This document shows, piece after piece, positions 16,375 through 25,785 of a stretch of DNA of 43,207 bases. The notes under the pieces were generated by a model that saw nothing but the letters and a program-made list of their open reading frames with translations, did no database searches and was not told where the DNA came from. The DNA is taken from NCBI RefSeq assembly GCF_011516755.1, contig NZ_WOSY01000019.1:1-43207 (forward strand), written 5' to 3'. Every line of letters begins with the position of its first letter. Within the stretch, counting starts at the first letter, position 1. The stretch is from Acetobacter conturbans (GTDB lineage Bacteria > Pseudomonadota > Alphaproteobacteria > Acetobacterales > Acetobacteraceae). The translations under genes were made by a program, and so were the position numbers.

Positions 16375-19300
16375 TGACGGGACGTTCTTTCAGCCTTCAG
16401 GCAGCTATTATCGGGTTTTCGATCCGCTTCCGGGGCGTGGTTATCGCAACCGCATGTCTGTTGTTCTTCTATGGCCTGTATGGCTTGAGACATGCCAGCT
16501 ATGATGTGTTTCCGGAATTCATTCCGCCACGGGTCACGATCCAGACCGAAGCCGCTGGTTTTACGCCGGAACAGGTCGAAACATTGGTTAGTCGCCCAAT
16601 GGAAATTGCCCTGACCGGCCTCCCGGGTATTCAGCGCGTGCAATCGACTTCGATTCAGGGACTGTCAGTCGTCAACGTCCTGTTTGCGACATCGACCGAT
16701 ATTTATCGCGCCCGGCAACTGGTCGGGGAACAAATGAATGTTGTTGCACAGCAATTGCCAGCCGGTGTTCATGCTCCGACTATGACGCCACTGACCTCAT
16801 CCGCCGGTCTGGTACTGGTGATTGGTCTGACGTCGGAACAACAGTCCCTCATGCAGTTGCGCACGCTTACTGACTGGTCATTAAGGCCGCGTCTGCTGGC
16901 GTTGCCTGGTGTGGCTGGAGTCAGTGTGTTTGGCGGGGAGCGTCGGTCACTCCAGATACAGGTACATCCAGACCAACTCATCTTGCATCATATCGGACTT
17001 GATGACGTCCTTGCGGCTGCCCAGGAAGCAACTGGCATACAGGGGGCCGGCTTTATTGATACCCCGAACCAAAGAGTCGTTCTTCAGTCTGACGGTCAGG
17101 CCCTGACGCCAGAAAGTCTGGCCCGCACTGTGATTGTCCGCTCTGATAATGGTGCTGTCACACTGGGCAGTATTGCCACTGTAACTGAAGCCCCTATTCC
17201 CGCCTTCGGCGCGGCCAGTATCGAGGGAAAGACAGGCATTGTGGTTAATATATGGGAACAGTACGGTGCCAATACGATGGCTGTGACCCGGGAAATCGAG
17301 GCGGCACTTACCGATTTCCGCCCGCAATTGCAGGGACAGGGGATTACATTGCATGCTGACCTGTTCCGACCCGCCAATTTCATTACGACCGCATTGGGGA
17401 ATGCCACACGAGCATTGCTTCTGGGCGGTTTTCTGGTGGTTGCCGTAATCTTTCTTTTCCTTTTTGACCTGCGAACCGCTGCAATCTGTTGCGCCACCAT
17501 ACCTTTGGCTATTCTGATAGCCCTGTCGTTGCTGGAGACACTCGGGGTTACTTTGAATGCCATGACCCTGGGGGGGCTTGCTATCGCCATCGGCGAGGTC
17601 GTGGATGACGCCGTGATCGGGGTCGAAAATGTTACACGCCGATTGCGTGAAAACCGGCTTCTGGTCCAGCCCGCATCTACAGCGCGCGTCGTACTCGATG
17701 CATGCGTTGAAGTCCGCAGTGCAGTGGTTTACGCGACCTTTGCTGTCATTATCGTTTTCTTGCCTGTCATCGCCCTTCCCGGACTTTCGGGACGACTGTT
17801 TGCTCCACTGGCAACAGCTTATGTTCTTGCGGTCATGGCTTCTCTTGCCGCTGCTGTAACCGTTGTACCTGCACTCTGCGCATGGCTCTTGGCGACGCCT
17901 GGAGAAACCCGGAGAGAGCCCCCCCTGGCAGGATGGACCGCCAGAGCTTATGAACGTCTTCTGGCCAGATTAATGCGCCATCCCCGATTTGTTATAGGCG
18001 GGATGATCCTGACCACCTTGATAGGGTTTGCGGCCCTTCCATTCCTTGAAAGCGATTTCATTCCTGATTTCAAGGAAGGTCACCTTATCATTCATATGAC
18101 GGCTGCTCCGGGGACTTCCCTGGAACAGTCTCTGAAATTAGGTAGACAGGTTACAGAAAAACTTCGTCAGCTTCCCGAAATCCGTTCGGTTGCTCAGAGA
18201 GTCGGACGCGCCTCGCTGGATGAGGACACGTATGGACCACATACCAGCGAGTTTGAGGTTGATTTGAATCAGGTGGATGGGAAGGCTTCCCGACAGATTG
18301 ATGCTCGCGTTCGCAAAGCGCTTGACGGGTTCGTTGGGGCCAGTTTTTCTGTCAGTAGTTTTTTGACGATGCGCGTAAACGAAACCCTTTCTGGTTCGTC
18401 TTCGGCTGTGGCAATCAATATTATTGGCGATGATCTGGATGTATTGGATATCCAGGCAAATAATATTGTCCGCATGTTGCATCAGATACATGGCGCAACA
18501 GATGTCCGGATAGAAGCACCCCCTGGTGTTCCGGAACTTGCTATTCGGCTACGCCCTGCTGATCTGGAGCGCTGGGGGCTTCGGTCGGCGGATGTACTCC
18601 GATCCATCCATACAGCCTGGCAGGGTGAAACCGTGGGGCAGATATACGAGCGTTCTGCGGCTTTTAATGTTATGGTTCGTCTTGATGACGCAAGTCGTAA
18701 TGATGTTGCGTCTGTCGGCTTCCTGCCACTGCATACTGTTCACGGAAACTACGTACCACTCCGCGCTGTCGCAGACATATATGAGACGAACGGTCGCTAT
18801 CAGGTGTCACATCTGGGAGCACAGAGAACACAGACTGTCACCGCAAATGTTACAGGACGATCAGCTCAATCTTTCGTTCAGGACGCACGCACGACTATAG
18901 CAAAAAATATCAAACTGCCTCTTGGAACCTACGTTCAGTTTACATCCGCAGCGGAAGCTGAATCACAATCACGCAAGGAACTGTTTATAAATTCCGGGCT
19001 CGCTGCCATAGCGGTCATGATTCTGCTCTCAATAATCACACAAGGATGGCGCAATCTCGCTCTGATACTCGTCAATCTTCCCTTCGCATTTGTCGGCGGC
19101 ATTCTGGCAATCATTGTTTCCGGCACAACGCTAACTCTTGGGGCAACAGTCGGCTTCGTTACTCTATTCGGGATTACGCTTCGGAATTCGGTGATGATGA
19201 TTTCGCATTTTGAGACTTTGGTCGAGCGGGAACATCTCACATGGGGAGTAACAACAGCGCTCCGGGGGGCCAGAGACCGCGTCGTCCCCGTACTCATGAC

Positions 19301-19508
19301 ATCGCTCGTTACGGCGCTTGGACTGGCGCCTCTGGCTGTTGATATGAATGCGCCTGGGCGGGAAATCGAAGGACCTATGGCAGCTGTCATTCTTGGAGGG
19401 CTCATGACATCAATGATACTTAACCTGTTTGTTTTGCCTATTCTTGCTGTCAAATTTGGTAGTTTTTCTGAAAACGAAACGGGAGTTCCGGAAACCTTGT
19501 TCAAGTGA
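16374..19508 (+). CDS. RND efflux pump inner membrane subunit, heavy-metal (CzcA/CusA-like)
   Basis: A 1044-residue RND permease. The N-terminal helix and porter start (FRGVVIATACLLFFYGLYGLRHASYDVFPEFIPPRVTIQTEAAGFTPEQVETLVSRPME) match CzcA-type pumps. The proton-relay helix IV reads LGGLAIAIGEVVDDAVIGVENVTRRLRE, with acidic residues at the HME-type position. A second half with FESDFIPDFKEGHL-type porter start and the last helices ILGGLMTSMILNLFVLPILAVKFG complete a full-length protein. It would use the proton gradient to drive metal export with the adaptor and TolC-like protein upstream. The metal cannot be named with confidence; the regulator suggests divalent ions such as Cd, Zn, Co or Pb. 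Confidence 0.88.
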   Translation: MTGRSFSLQAAIIGFSIRFRGVVIATACLLFFYGLYGLRHASYDVFPEFIPPRVTIQTEAAGFTPEQVETLVSRPMEIALTGLPGIQRVQSTSIQGLSVVNVLFATSTDIYRARQLVGEQMNVVAQQLPAGVHAPTMTPLTSSAGLVLVIGLTSEQQSLMQLRTLTDWSLRPRLLALPGVAGVSVFGGERRSLQIQVHPDQLILHHIGLDDVLAAAQEATGIQGAGFIDTPNQRVVLQSDGQALTPESLARTVIVRSDNGAVTLGSIATVTEAPIPAFGAASIEGKTGIVVNIWEQYGANTMAVTREIEAALTDFRPQLQGQGITLHADLFRPANFITTALGNATRALLLGGFLVVAVIFLFLFDLRTAAICCATIPLAILIALSLLETLGVTLNAMTLGGLAIAIGEVVDDAVIGVENVTRRLRENRLLVQPASTARVVLDACVEVRSAVVYATFAVIIVFLPVIALPGLSGRLFAPLATAYVLAVMASLAAAVTVVPALCAWLLATPGETRREPPLAGWTARAYERLLARLMRHPRFVIGGMILTTLIGFAALPFLESDFIPDFKEGHLIIHMTAAPGTSLEQSLKLGRQVTEKLRQLPEIRSVAQRVGRASLDEDTYGPHTSEFEVDLNQVDGKASRQIDARVRKALDGFVGASFSVSSFLTMRVNETLSGSSSAVAINIIGDDLDVLDIQANNIVRMLHQIHGATDVRIEAPPGVPELAIRLRPADLERWGLRSADVLRSIHTAWQGETVGQIYERSAAFNVMVRLDDASRNDVASVGFLPLHTVHGNYVPLRAVADIYETNGRYQVSHLGAQRTQTVTANVTGRSAQSFVQDARTTIAKNIKLPLGTYVQFTSAAEAESQSRKELFINSGLAAIAVMILLSIITQGWRNLALILVNLPFAFVGGILAIIVSGTTLTLGATVGFVTLFGITLRNSVMMISHFETLVEREHLTWGVTTALRGARDRVVPVLMTSLVTALGLAPLAVDMNAPGREIEGPMAAVILGGLMTSMILNLFVLPILAVKFGSFSENETGVPETLFK

Positions 19509-19984
19509 CAGGTATGGGCCACTGCTGCACAGAACTACTTGAAGATTATGTCCGATATGCCAATAGAACCCAGAATGAAAACTGCTTCCGTATCACGCTC
19601 GGCCACCATTCGGTCTGGCTCGACCTTCTGGTTGGGTTCGGAATTGCCTTCATGAATCTTGACGCTGTCCATAAAATCTGGATTGCCGCCCGCACCGAAC
19701 ATCATCGTGTCAAGGCCGAAAACCGAAAGCATCGTTGCCCGATCCAAATGATTTATACTCCCTGCCCAGTGGCTTCGGGCGTGTCTTGCTACGGCCAACC
19801 TAAGCGCCTGTATTCTTGCTGGTTATTTCCCATAACGATCACCCCACTCTCGGCTCCAAGTGATAGCGGGGGACTGCGCGGACTATGTCCGTTATGCGAA
19901 AGGCGAGCCAACCCACTTTTATGTCCGACATGAAGGCGGAAGCGCAATGTCTGAACCTATTCGTCAGGCTATCAAAGTTTCTTT
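19509..19984. other. Spacer between metal and fluoride modules
   Basis: This region has no confident gene. The minus-strand frame 19798-19535 encodes LDRATMLSVFGLDTMMFGAGGNPDFMDSVKIHEGNSEPNQ, which reads like the end of a real protein but has no recognisable start or family; it may be a gene remnant. Copy A of the dispersed repeat (19885-19950) follows. Confidence 0.35.
19885..19950 (+). repeat. Dispersed 65-bp intergenic repeat, copy A
   Basis: It begins ATGTCCGTTATGCGAAAGG. Its second block TATGTCCGACATGAAGGCGG has its ATG 36 bases on from the first, and it ends with AAGCGCAATGTC. Layout and sequence match copies E, B, C and D. It lies between the metal-efflux operon and the fluoride operon. 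Confidence 0.6.
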
Positions 19985-20003
19985 TCCCCTTACAGATTTA
20001 TCA

Positions 20004-20032
20004 TTGACATGAGGCAACGGATAAATCGTAGT
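20004..20032 (+). promoter_or_regulatory. Promoter candidate for fluoride operon
   Basis: TTGACA (20004-20009) is a consensus -35, 38 bp upstream of the riboswitch. The -10 at the expected 17-bp distance (20027-20032) is weak (CGTAGT), so the exact -10 is uncertain. Confidence 0.45.
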
Positions 20033-20041
20033 GTGACGTAA

Positions 20042-20106
20042 CGGCAATGGACTCTGCCTGACTTCGTAAAGAAGTCGAACCGCCCCAAGGGCTGATGACT
20101 CCTACC
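20042..20106 (+). promoter_or_regulatory. Fluoride riboswitch (crcB motif)
   Basis: The conserved parts of the crcB motif occur in order. The P1-side GGCAATGG closes with TGCC (A-T replaces the common G-C pair). Then come AACCGCC (20078-20084) and the signature GGCTGATGACTCCTAC (20090-20105). The motif senses fluoride. It sits about 30 bases before the CLC-F gene at the head of the operon, which contains two different fluoride exporters, so gene context agrees. Confidence 0.92.
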
Positions 20107-20134
20107 TCGCCATAATGGCACGTGAGGGAGGAGT

Positions 20135-21541
20135 GTGTTCAGGGTCATGGGTCGTCTTCCGCTGTTTCAGAATTCCATCGTAGTAAATATTCTCGCCGTT
20201 CTGCGCTGGAGCGGGCTTTTGCTGCCTATGGCAGCCTGCGTCGGCACGTTATGCGCCGTCTTCCTCTGGGCGCTCGATCATGTCACCGACTATCGCTTCG
20301 CCCATCCCGGCCTGCTGTGGTTCCTGCCGGTGGCAGGCGTTGTCGTTGGGCTGGCGTATCACTGGTTCGGGCGTTCCGCCGAAGGGGGTAACAATCTGAT
20401 CGTCGATCAGATCCATGAACCGGGTGGCGGTGTGCCACTGCGTATGGCTCCTCTTGTTCTGATCGCCACCGTCGTCAGCCATCTGTTCGGGGCCTCAGTC
20501 GGCCGGGAAGGAACAGCGGTCCAGATCGGTGGCAGTATCGCATCCGGGTTCGCCCGCCTGTTCCGTCTGGACGACAACGGGGTCCGCATCATCCTGATGG
20601 CCGGGATCGCGGCAGGATTTGGCGCGGTCTTTGGAACACCCGTCGCGGGTGCCGTCTTCGCCATGGAAGTGCTGAGTATCGGTTGTATTGACTACCGTGC
20701 TCTTGTTCCGGTCGCGGCAGCCTCAATCCTCGCGGATATGGTGTGTCATTCCTGGGGTATTCATCACGTCCCTTACAGGATCGGGTTTGCCGGCTATCCT
20801 GATCTTTCCGGCCAGATCTTTCATACGGATCCGGTGCTTCTGCTGAAGGTCGGTGTGGCATCCGTCTGCTTCGGCCTGACCAGCCTGCTGTTTGCAGAGT
20901 CCGTTCACCGCCTCAGCCCGGTTTTCCGCACGCTTTGCCCCATTGCCTGGCTGCGTCCCGCCATTGGCGGCGTACTGACCATCGCGCTCGTCTTCATCGC
21001 CGGATCACGGGACTATCTCGGTCTTGGTGTGGTGGCGGCCACGCCTGATGGTGCCTCAATCCTCAATTTCTTCCATCCGGGTGATTATACGTGGAGTTGG
21101 CTGTGGAAGCTTGTCTTCACGGTTGCCGCCCTGTCGACCGGCTTCAAGGGCGGGGAAGTCACGCCCCTTTTCTTCATTGGCGCCGGTCTGGGACATACGC
21201 TGTCCACCTTTCTCGGCGTGCCGACCGATCTTCTCGCGGCAGTCGGGTTTGTGGCTGTTTTTGCGGGGGCGGCCAATACCCCTCTGGCCTGTACCTTCAT
21301 GGGGGTCGAGCTGTTTGGCGCTACGGACGTCATCTACATCGCGACGGGCTGCTTCATTGCCTATCTCTGCTCCGGTCATTCCGGGATTTACCTGTCCCAG
21401 CGCATCGGTGTTCCAAAAGCCGCACATCCTCACATTACGGCGGGCATGGCGCTCCGGCAGGCCCGTGGCTTCATCGGGCGGCGGGTCCGGAAAACCGGCA
21501 CCCAGACCTCTTCTGACCCAGCAACACAAACCGGAAAATAA
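20135..21541 (+). CDS. eriC(F): CLC-F type fluoride/proton antiporter
   Basis: A ClC-fold membrane protein of about 468 residues. The selectivity region reads [10 protein letters not shown] where chloride-type ClCs have GSGIP; the GN-N-L pattern is characteristic of the fluoride branch. GREGTAVQ and [16 protein letters not shown] supply the other pore motifs. It would export fluoride in exchange for protons. A GTG at 20135 or an ATG at 20147 may be the start; GGGAGGAG at 20126-20133 is close to the GTG and 13 bases from the ATG, so the choice is open. The riboswitch upstream and crcB downstream make a fluoride role very likely. Contrast with the canonical ClC at 25786-27108. Confidence 0.9.
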   Translation: MFRVMGRLPLFQNSIVVNILAVLRWSGLLLPMAACVGTLCAVFLWALDHVTDYRFAHPGLLWFLPVAGVVVGLAYHWFGRSAEGGNNLIVDQIHEPGGGVPLRMAPLVLIATVVSHLFGASVGREGTAVQIGGSIASGFARLFRLDDNGVRIILMAGIAAGFGAVFGTPVAGAVFAMEVLSIGCIDYRALVPVAAASILADMVCHSWGIHHVPYRIGFAGYPDLSGQIFHTDPVLLLKVGVASVCFGLTSLLFAESVHRLSPVFRTLCPIAWLRPAIGGVLTIALVFIAGSRDYLGLGVVAATPDGASILNFFHPGDYTWSWLWKLVFTVAALSTGFKGGEVTPLFFIGAGLGHTLSTFLGVPTDLLAAVGFVAVFAGAANTPLACTFMGVELFGATDVIYIATGCFIAYLCSGHSGIYLSQRIGVPKAAHPHITAGMALRQARGFIGRRVRKTGTQTSSDPATQTGK

Positions 21542-21544
21542 GCC

Positions 21545-21937
21545 ATGCACGAGACGCCCACCCTACTGACAGAACCTGCCGGTATTCTCCGGATTTTCAT
21601 GACGTCCGCATCACGGGCGCAAAGCCGACAACAGAAACCTTTTACCCGCCTGTTCCAGCGCCGTCCTCTCTATCGTGACATCGTCCATGCGGTCCGTGCA
21701 GCAGGCTTCACCTGCTCGAATGCCCACTTTGCACATTACGGCTTCTGGAGAAGTGGGGAAATCCAGCAGACACTGGGGGAAATCCCCAATACGCTTCTGT
21801 CGGTCTATGTCGATATTCTGGGCGACCATGAGCAGCTTCAGGCATTCTGCCTCTCCCACGAGGCACTGCTGAGAGGTACGTCGCTTTATTTCAAGCCCGC
21901 TGAATCCTGGCGTTTCGGTATGCAGCCGACGCCCTGA
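21545..21937 (+). CDS. DUF190 family protein
   Basis: A 130-residue protein with the DUF190 pattern: LRIFMTSASRAQSRQQKPFTRLFQRRPLYRDIVHAVRAAGFTCSNAHFAHYGFWRSGEIQQT and a C-terminal VDILGDHEQLQAFCLSH. The fold is PII-like (ferredoxin-type), and the family commonly accompanies crcB genes, so a regulatory role in fluoride export is plausible but unproven. It starts 3 bases after the CLC-F stop, so they are co-transcribed. Confidence 0.85.
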   Translation: MHETPTLLTEPAGILRIFMTSASRAQSRQQKPFTRLFQRRPLYRDIVHAVRAAGFTCSNAHFAHYGFWRSGEIQQTLGEIPNTLLSVYVDILGDHEQLQAFCLSHEALLRGTSLYFKPAESWRFGMQPTP

Positions 21938-21974
21938 CAGAGAGTGCGCCATCATCATTTCAGGAGCACAGACC

Positions 21975-22794
21975 ATGCGTATTCTTGCCATTCTCGACCG
22001 TATCGAAACCGCGACCTTATACTCTTGAGACAGCATGTGAACTGGCCGCCCGTCTCGGTCATCCGCTGATCAGGGTTCTCCATCCTGAACTTCAGGACAA
22101 TCCCGATTATCAGATGCCTGATGAAGGAATGCCCAGCCCCGAAGAAGAAAAACGTTTTGCTCAGAAAGTCTCCGCAACAGCGGACGCCCTGCGCGACATC
22201 TTCCAGAAATGGAAAGCCGGACTCACCGGCGAGCACGCGGCCGAATGGATAGAAATCGCAGGGGATGTCCGCAAAACCGTCGCGCGTGAGGCTATGAACG
22301 CCGATATTACGGTTCTCAGCCGCCCGCGCTCGTCAGATCCCGAGGAGGTCACGCAGGCGTTCAGCGGAGCATTATATGATGCGGGCACCACGGTGGTCGT
22401 GGCTCCGCTGCAGCATCATGGGACCGTTGGGAGGCATCCGGTGATTGCCTGGCATCCTTCATCAGCCCTTGACCGGGCCATGGCCGCTGCTCAGCCCTTT
22501 CTGGACCGGACCTCCCATGTCAGCATTGTAATCGGCGAGGATCGTGAAAACGAGGTAGCGGAACCGCCCATCGCGGAAGAACTCCGGAAAAAAGGTGTGA
22601 CTGTCAGCATTGATCGCTTTGTCATTGCCTCATCTGATGTGGGAGAAGAAATCCGACAGCACGCCCTGAAGGCTGGAGGCGATCTTCTGGTCATGGGGGC
22701 CTATAGCCGCCCGCATTTTATCGAATGGCTGTTTGGCGGACCGACACAGGATATCCTCTCACACGCCACGCTTCCGATCCTGACCCATCATTGA
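21975..22794 (+). pseudogene. Universal stress protein, frameshifted near its start
   Basis: The expected start is the ATG at 21975 (AGGAGCACAGACC upstream), giving MRILAILDRIETATLYS and then a TGA. The rest of the protein (YTLETACELAARLGHPLIRVLHPEL... to RPHFIEWLFGGPTQDILSHATLPILTHH) is in the +1 frame from about 22010. Correcting one extra base there restores a normal UspA-type protein with an N-terminal LAILD strand and C-terminal GAYSR...LFGGPTQDIL nucleotide-binding end. Without it, the only in-frame start is a TTG at 21985. Either a recent mutation or a sequencing error; the remainder is intact. It sits between DUF190 and crcB in the fluoride operon. Confidence 0.75.
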
Positions 22795-22819
22795 CCGCAG
22801 ATCGCAGGAAAGAAGCGCT

Positions 22820-23236
22820 ATGCTGCCCAACATACTGCCGACCCTCCTGATTGCATCTGGAGACGCCACAGGGACGTTGCTTCGCTACTGGGTGGGTCTC
22901 GCCACCGCCCGCTGGAGCCATAGCCTTCCCTGGGGCACAATCCTGATCAACTTCACCGGTTCGTTCGCCATAGCCCTGTTTGCAGCAATGACGGCGGCAG
23001 GAGGACGGGTGCATATTTCTGACACGACGCGCCTTGTATTCATGGTCGGGGTCTGCGGTGGTTACACCACTTTTTCCTCTTTCAGCCTCCAGACCTTTGA
23101 CCTGCTCCAGAACGGTCATCTCGGCAGGGCCTGTCTGAATGTCGGGATTTCACTCGTGCTCGGCATGATCGCGGTTTTCTTCGGGTTCATGCTTGCCCAG
23201 ATTTTGAATCACGTTCATCCCGGAATCAGATCGTAA
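22820..23236 (+). CDS. crcB: Fluoride channel CrcB/Fluc
   Basis: A 138-residue four-helix membrane protein with the Fluc motifs: GDATGTLLRYWVG in helix 1, PWGTILINFTGSFAIALF in helix 2 (the conserved Asn), and VCGGYTTFSSFSLQTFDLL in helix 3 with the phenylalanine box and Na-binding TM break. It forms dual-topology dimers that let fluoride out of the cell. It starts 25 bases after the stress-protein gene and ends the fluoride operon. A strain with both CLC-F and Fluc has two independent exporters. Confidence 0.93.
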   Translation: MLPNILPTLLIASGDATGTLLRYWVGLATARWSHSLPWGTILINFTGSFAIALFAAMTAAGGRVHISDTTRLVFMVGVCGGYTTFSSFSLQTFDLLQNGHLGRACLNVGISLVLGMIAVFFGFMLAQILNHVHPGIRS

Positions 23237-23311
23237 AATGACGCCGTCGCAACTTCCGGCGGTTCGCTGACGCTTCCGAAATTCTCAACTCTCACGGTCA
23301 GGACGAAAACG

Positions 23312-25783
23312 ATGCCGACGAGCCCGTCAGTCCCCATGAAAACACGCGATCCTGTATGCGGCATGATGGTTGATCCGGCTACTAGCCGGTTCAAGCGCGA
23401 GCATAATGGGCACAGCTATTCATTCTGCAGCGCACATTGCGAGAAGAAATTTGAAGCCAATCCGGCAGCCTTCATCAAGACTGATAGCGCACCTCCCATG
23501 GTGTGGACGTGTCCCATGCACCCCGAGATCAGGGAGGCACATCCCGGCACATGCCCCAAATGCGGCATGACGCTGGAACCTGCGAAGGAAGCGCAGGAAA
23601 AGGCGGCGCCCATGCAGGGCATGAACTGCCATCATGAGCCCCAACAGCCTTCCTCCGCCGAACAGGACAAGCTGGGGATGATCTGGACCTGCCCGATGCA
23701 TCCGCAGATCCGGCAGGATCATCCGGGGAACTGTCCGCTCTGTGGCATGGCGCTGGAGCCGGAGGAACCGACGGGAGCAGAGACGGAAAACCCCGAACTG
23801 CATGATTTCAGACGTCGTCTGATCGTCTCCGTGCTTTTTGCGGTTCCTCTGATGCTCATTGCCATGAGTGGCGATGTCGGCCTGCATCTGGTTCCGGGAC
23901 CATGGTCTCCCTGGGTTCAGCTTGCGCTGACCACTCCGATTGTCTGCTGGGCAGGACTGCCTTTCTTCCAGCGTGGGCTCGCCTCATTGCGGACCGGTCA
24001 CTTCAACATGTTCACGCTCATCATGTTCGGCGTCGGCGCCGCGTTTGGCTACAGTCTGGCCGCGACGCTCGCATCAGGGGTGTTCCCAACCAGCTTCAGG
24101 ATGCCCGACGGAGCCCTGCCGGTCTATTATGAGGCGGCGGGCGTGGTCGTTGCGCTGGTTCTGCTGGGACAGGTTCTGGAACTCCGTGCACGTGCCGCCA
24201 CTGGTGATGCCATCCGCGCCCTGCTGGATCTCACACCAAAACAGGCTCACCGTATCGGAGAGAACGGGCAGCCGACAGACATAGCCGTGGACGCTGTCGT
24301 GGTCGGAGACCGACTGCGGGTGCTGCCGGGAGAGTCGATCCCTGTCGACGGCAGGGTTCTCGATGGCACATCCAGCGTTGACGAAGCCATGATTACCGGG
24401 GAGCCAGCACCCGTTGCCAAAAAGATCGGCAGCACGGTGACTGGCGGTACGATCAACGGCAATGGCAGCCTCGAAATCGAAGCGCAGGCCGTCGGCAGCG
24501 ATACCATGCTGGCGCGGATCGTGAAGATGGTTGCCACCGCCCAGCGCAGCCGCGCACCCATTCAGGCCGTGGCCGACCGGGTGGCCGGATGGTTCGTCCC
24601 GCTGGTGCTGGCTATTTCCGTGCTGACTTTCATCGTATGGTACGCCGTTGGACCGGCTCCGCGCTTTGGGCATGCTCTTCTGAATGCCATCTCGGTGCTG
24701 ATCATTGCCTGTCCCTGCGCGCTTGGGCTGGCCACGCCCATGTCAATCATGGTCGGTACAGGGCGGGGCGCACGCGAGGGCGTTCTGGTCCGCAATGCCG
24801 AAGCGCTTCAGGCGCTCGACAGGGTGGATACGCTGGTTGTGGACAAGACCGGCACGCTGACGGAAGGACACCCCAAGCTCATCGCCGTGGAGGCAGCCAA
24901 TGGCTGGCCGGAAAACGATGTGCTGTGTTATGCCGCCTCTGTGGAGACACACTCCCAGCATCCTCTGGCACAGGCTATCGTTCAGGGCCTGAAAGACCGC
25001 CATGGGGAGCCCGGCGTTCTTACCCATTTCGAGTCGCAGCCGGGACTGGGCGTGAGCGGCAGCGTTGAGGGCCATGTCGTCGTCGTGGGCAATGCCGAGT
25101 GTCTGAAGCAGGCTGGCGCTGATGCGTCCCCTGTTGAAGCTAGCGCGACGGCGCATCGTGAAGCCGGAGCCGGGGTGATGTTTGTGGCGGTAGACGGCAG
25201 GCTCGCCGGGCTGATCGCCGTGGCGGACCCTCTCCGCGCGGATACGCGGGCCTCTCTTGCGGCGCTCCACGCCGATGGTCTGCGGATCATCATGCTCACG
25301 GGTGACAGCGATGCGACGGCGAAGGCTGTGGCGGCGCAGGCGGGAAATATCGCGGAAGTCCATGCCGGTCTGAAGCCACAGGACAAAGCCGATATCGTCA
25401 AACACCTGACGGCGCAGGGCGCACATGTCGCGATGACGGGCGATGGCGTGAATGATGCTCCAGCTCTTGCGGCCGCATCCGTCGGGATCGCAATGGGAAC
25501 CGGCACTGACGTAGCGATCGAAAGCGCCGGGATCACTCTGGCGCATGGCAGCCTGGAAGCACTGGTCCGGGCCAGACGGCTTGCCCATGCGACCATGCGC
25601 AACATCCGGCAGAACCTGGCTTTCTCTTTCCTGTTCAACGGGATCGGCATTCCGATCGCCGCCGGTGTGCTCTATCCGATCTGCGGGCTTCTTCTCTCAC
25701 CGGTTATCGGCGGCGCGGCCATGGCTCTGTCGTCCGTGACGGTTGTCACTAACGCGCTTCGGCTTGGTCGGGGGAAAGACTGA
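23312..25783 (+). CDS. Copper/silver-type P1B ATPase with YHS and two metal-binding motifs
   Basis: An 823-residue ATPase. The N-terminus has a YHS-like domain ([42 protein letters not shown]). Two heavy-metal-binding repeats follow, each with WTCPMHP and CPKCGM or CPLCGM (about residues 64-90 and 122-148). The membrane CPC motif is [13 protein letters not shown] (about 464), the phosphorylation site is DKTGTLTEG (about 510), the HP motif SQHPLAQA is present, and [11 protein letters not shown] comes before the last two helices. These belong to Cu(I)/Ag(I) exporters. The ATG at 23312 has AGGACG before it; the ATG at 23336 is an alternative. It follows crcB by 76 bp, and I see no dedicated regulator. 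Confidence 0.9.
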   Translation: MPTSPSVPMKTRDPVCGMMVDPATSRFKREHNGHSYSFCSAHCEKKFEANPAAFIKTDSAPPMVWTCPMHPEIREAHPGTCPKCGMTLEPAKEAQEKAAPMQGMNCHHEPQQPSSAEQDKLGMIWTCPMHPQIRQDHPGNCPLCGMALEPEEPTGAETENPELHDFRRRLIVSVLFAVPLMLIAMSGDVGLHLVPGPWSPWVQLALTTPIVCWAGLPFFQRGLASLRTGHFNMFTLIMFGVGAAFGYSLAATLASGVFPTSFRMPDGALPVYYEAAGVVVALVLLGQVLELRARAATGDAIRALLDLTPKQAHRIGENGQPTDIAVDAVVVGDRLRVLPGESIPVDGRVLDGTSSVDEAMITGEPAPVAKKIGSTVTGGTINGNGSLEIEAQAVGSDTMLARIVKMVATAQRSRAPIQAVADRVAGWFVPLVLAISVLTFIVWYAVGPAPRFGHALLNAISVLIIACPCALGLATPMSIMVGTGRGAREGVLVRNAEALQALDRVDTLVVDKTGTLTEGHPKLIAVEAANGWPENDVLCYAASVETHSQHPLAQAIVQGLKDRHGEPGVLTHFESQPGLGVSGSVEGHVVVVGNAECLKQAGADASPVEASATAHREAGAGVMFVAVDGRLAGLIAVADPLRADTRASLAALHADGLRIIMLTGDSDATAKAVAAQAGNIAEVHAGLKPQDKADIVKHLTAQGAHVAMTGDGVNDAPALAAASVGIAMGTGTDVAIESAGITLAHGSLEALVRARRLAHATMRNIRQNLAFSFLFNGIGIPIAAGVLYPICGLLLSPVIGGAAMALSSVTVVTNALRLGRGKD

Positions 25784-25785
25784 AC

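Noticed and set aside
16947..19522. Minus-strand frames opposite the RND gene
   Set aside because: Antisense shadows of a long conserved gene with no ribosome binding sites or domains.
19535..19798. Minus-strand frame called as a gene
   Set aside because: Protein-like wording but no family, no ribosome binding site and unclear start; listed only as a possible remnant.
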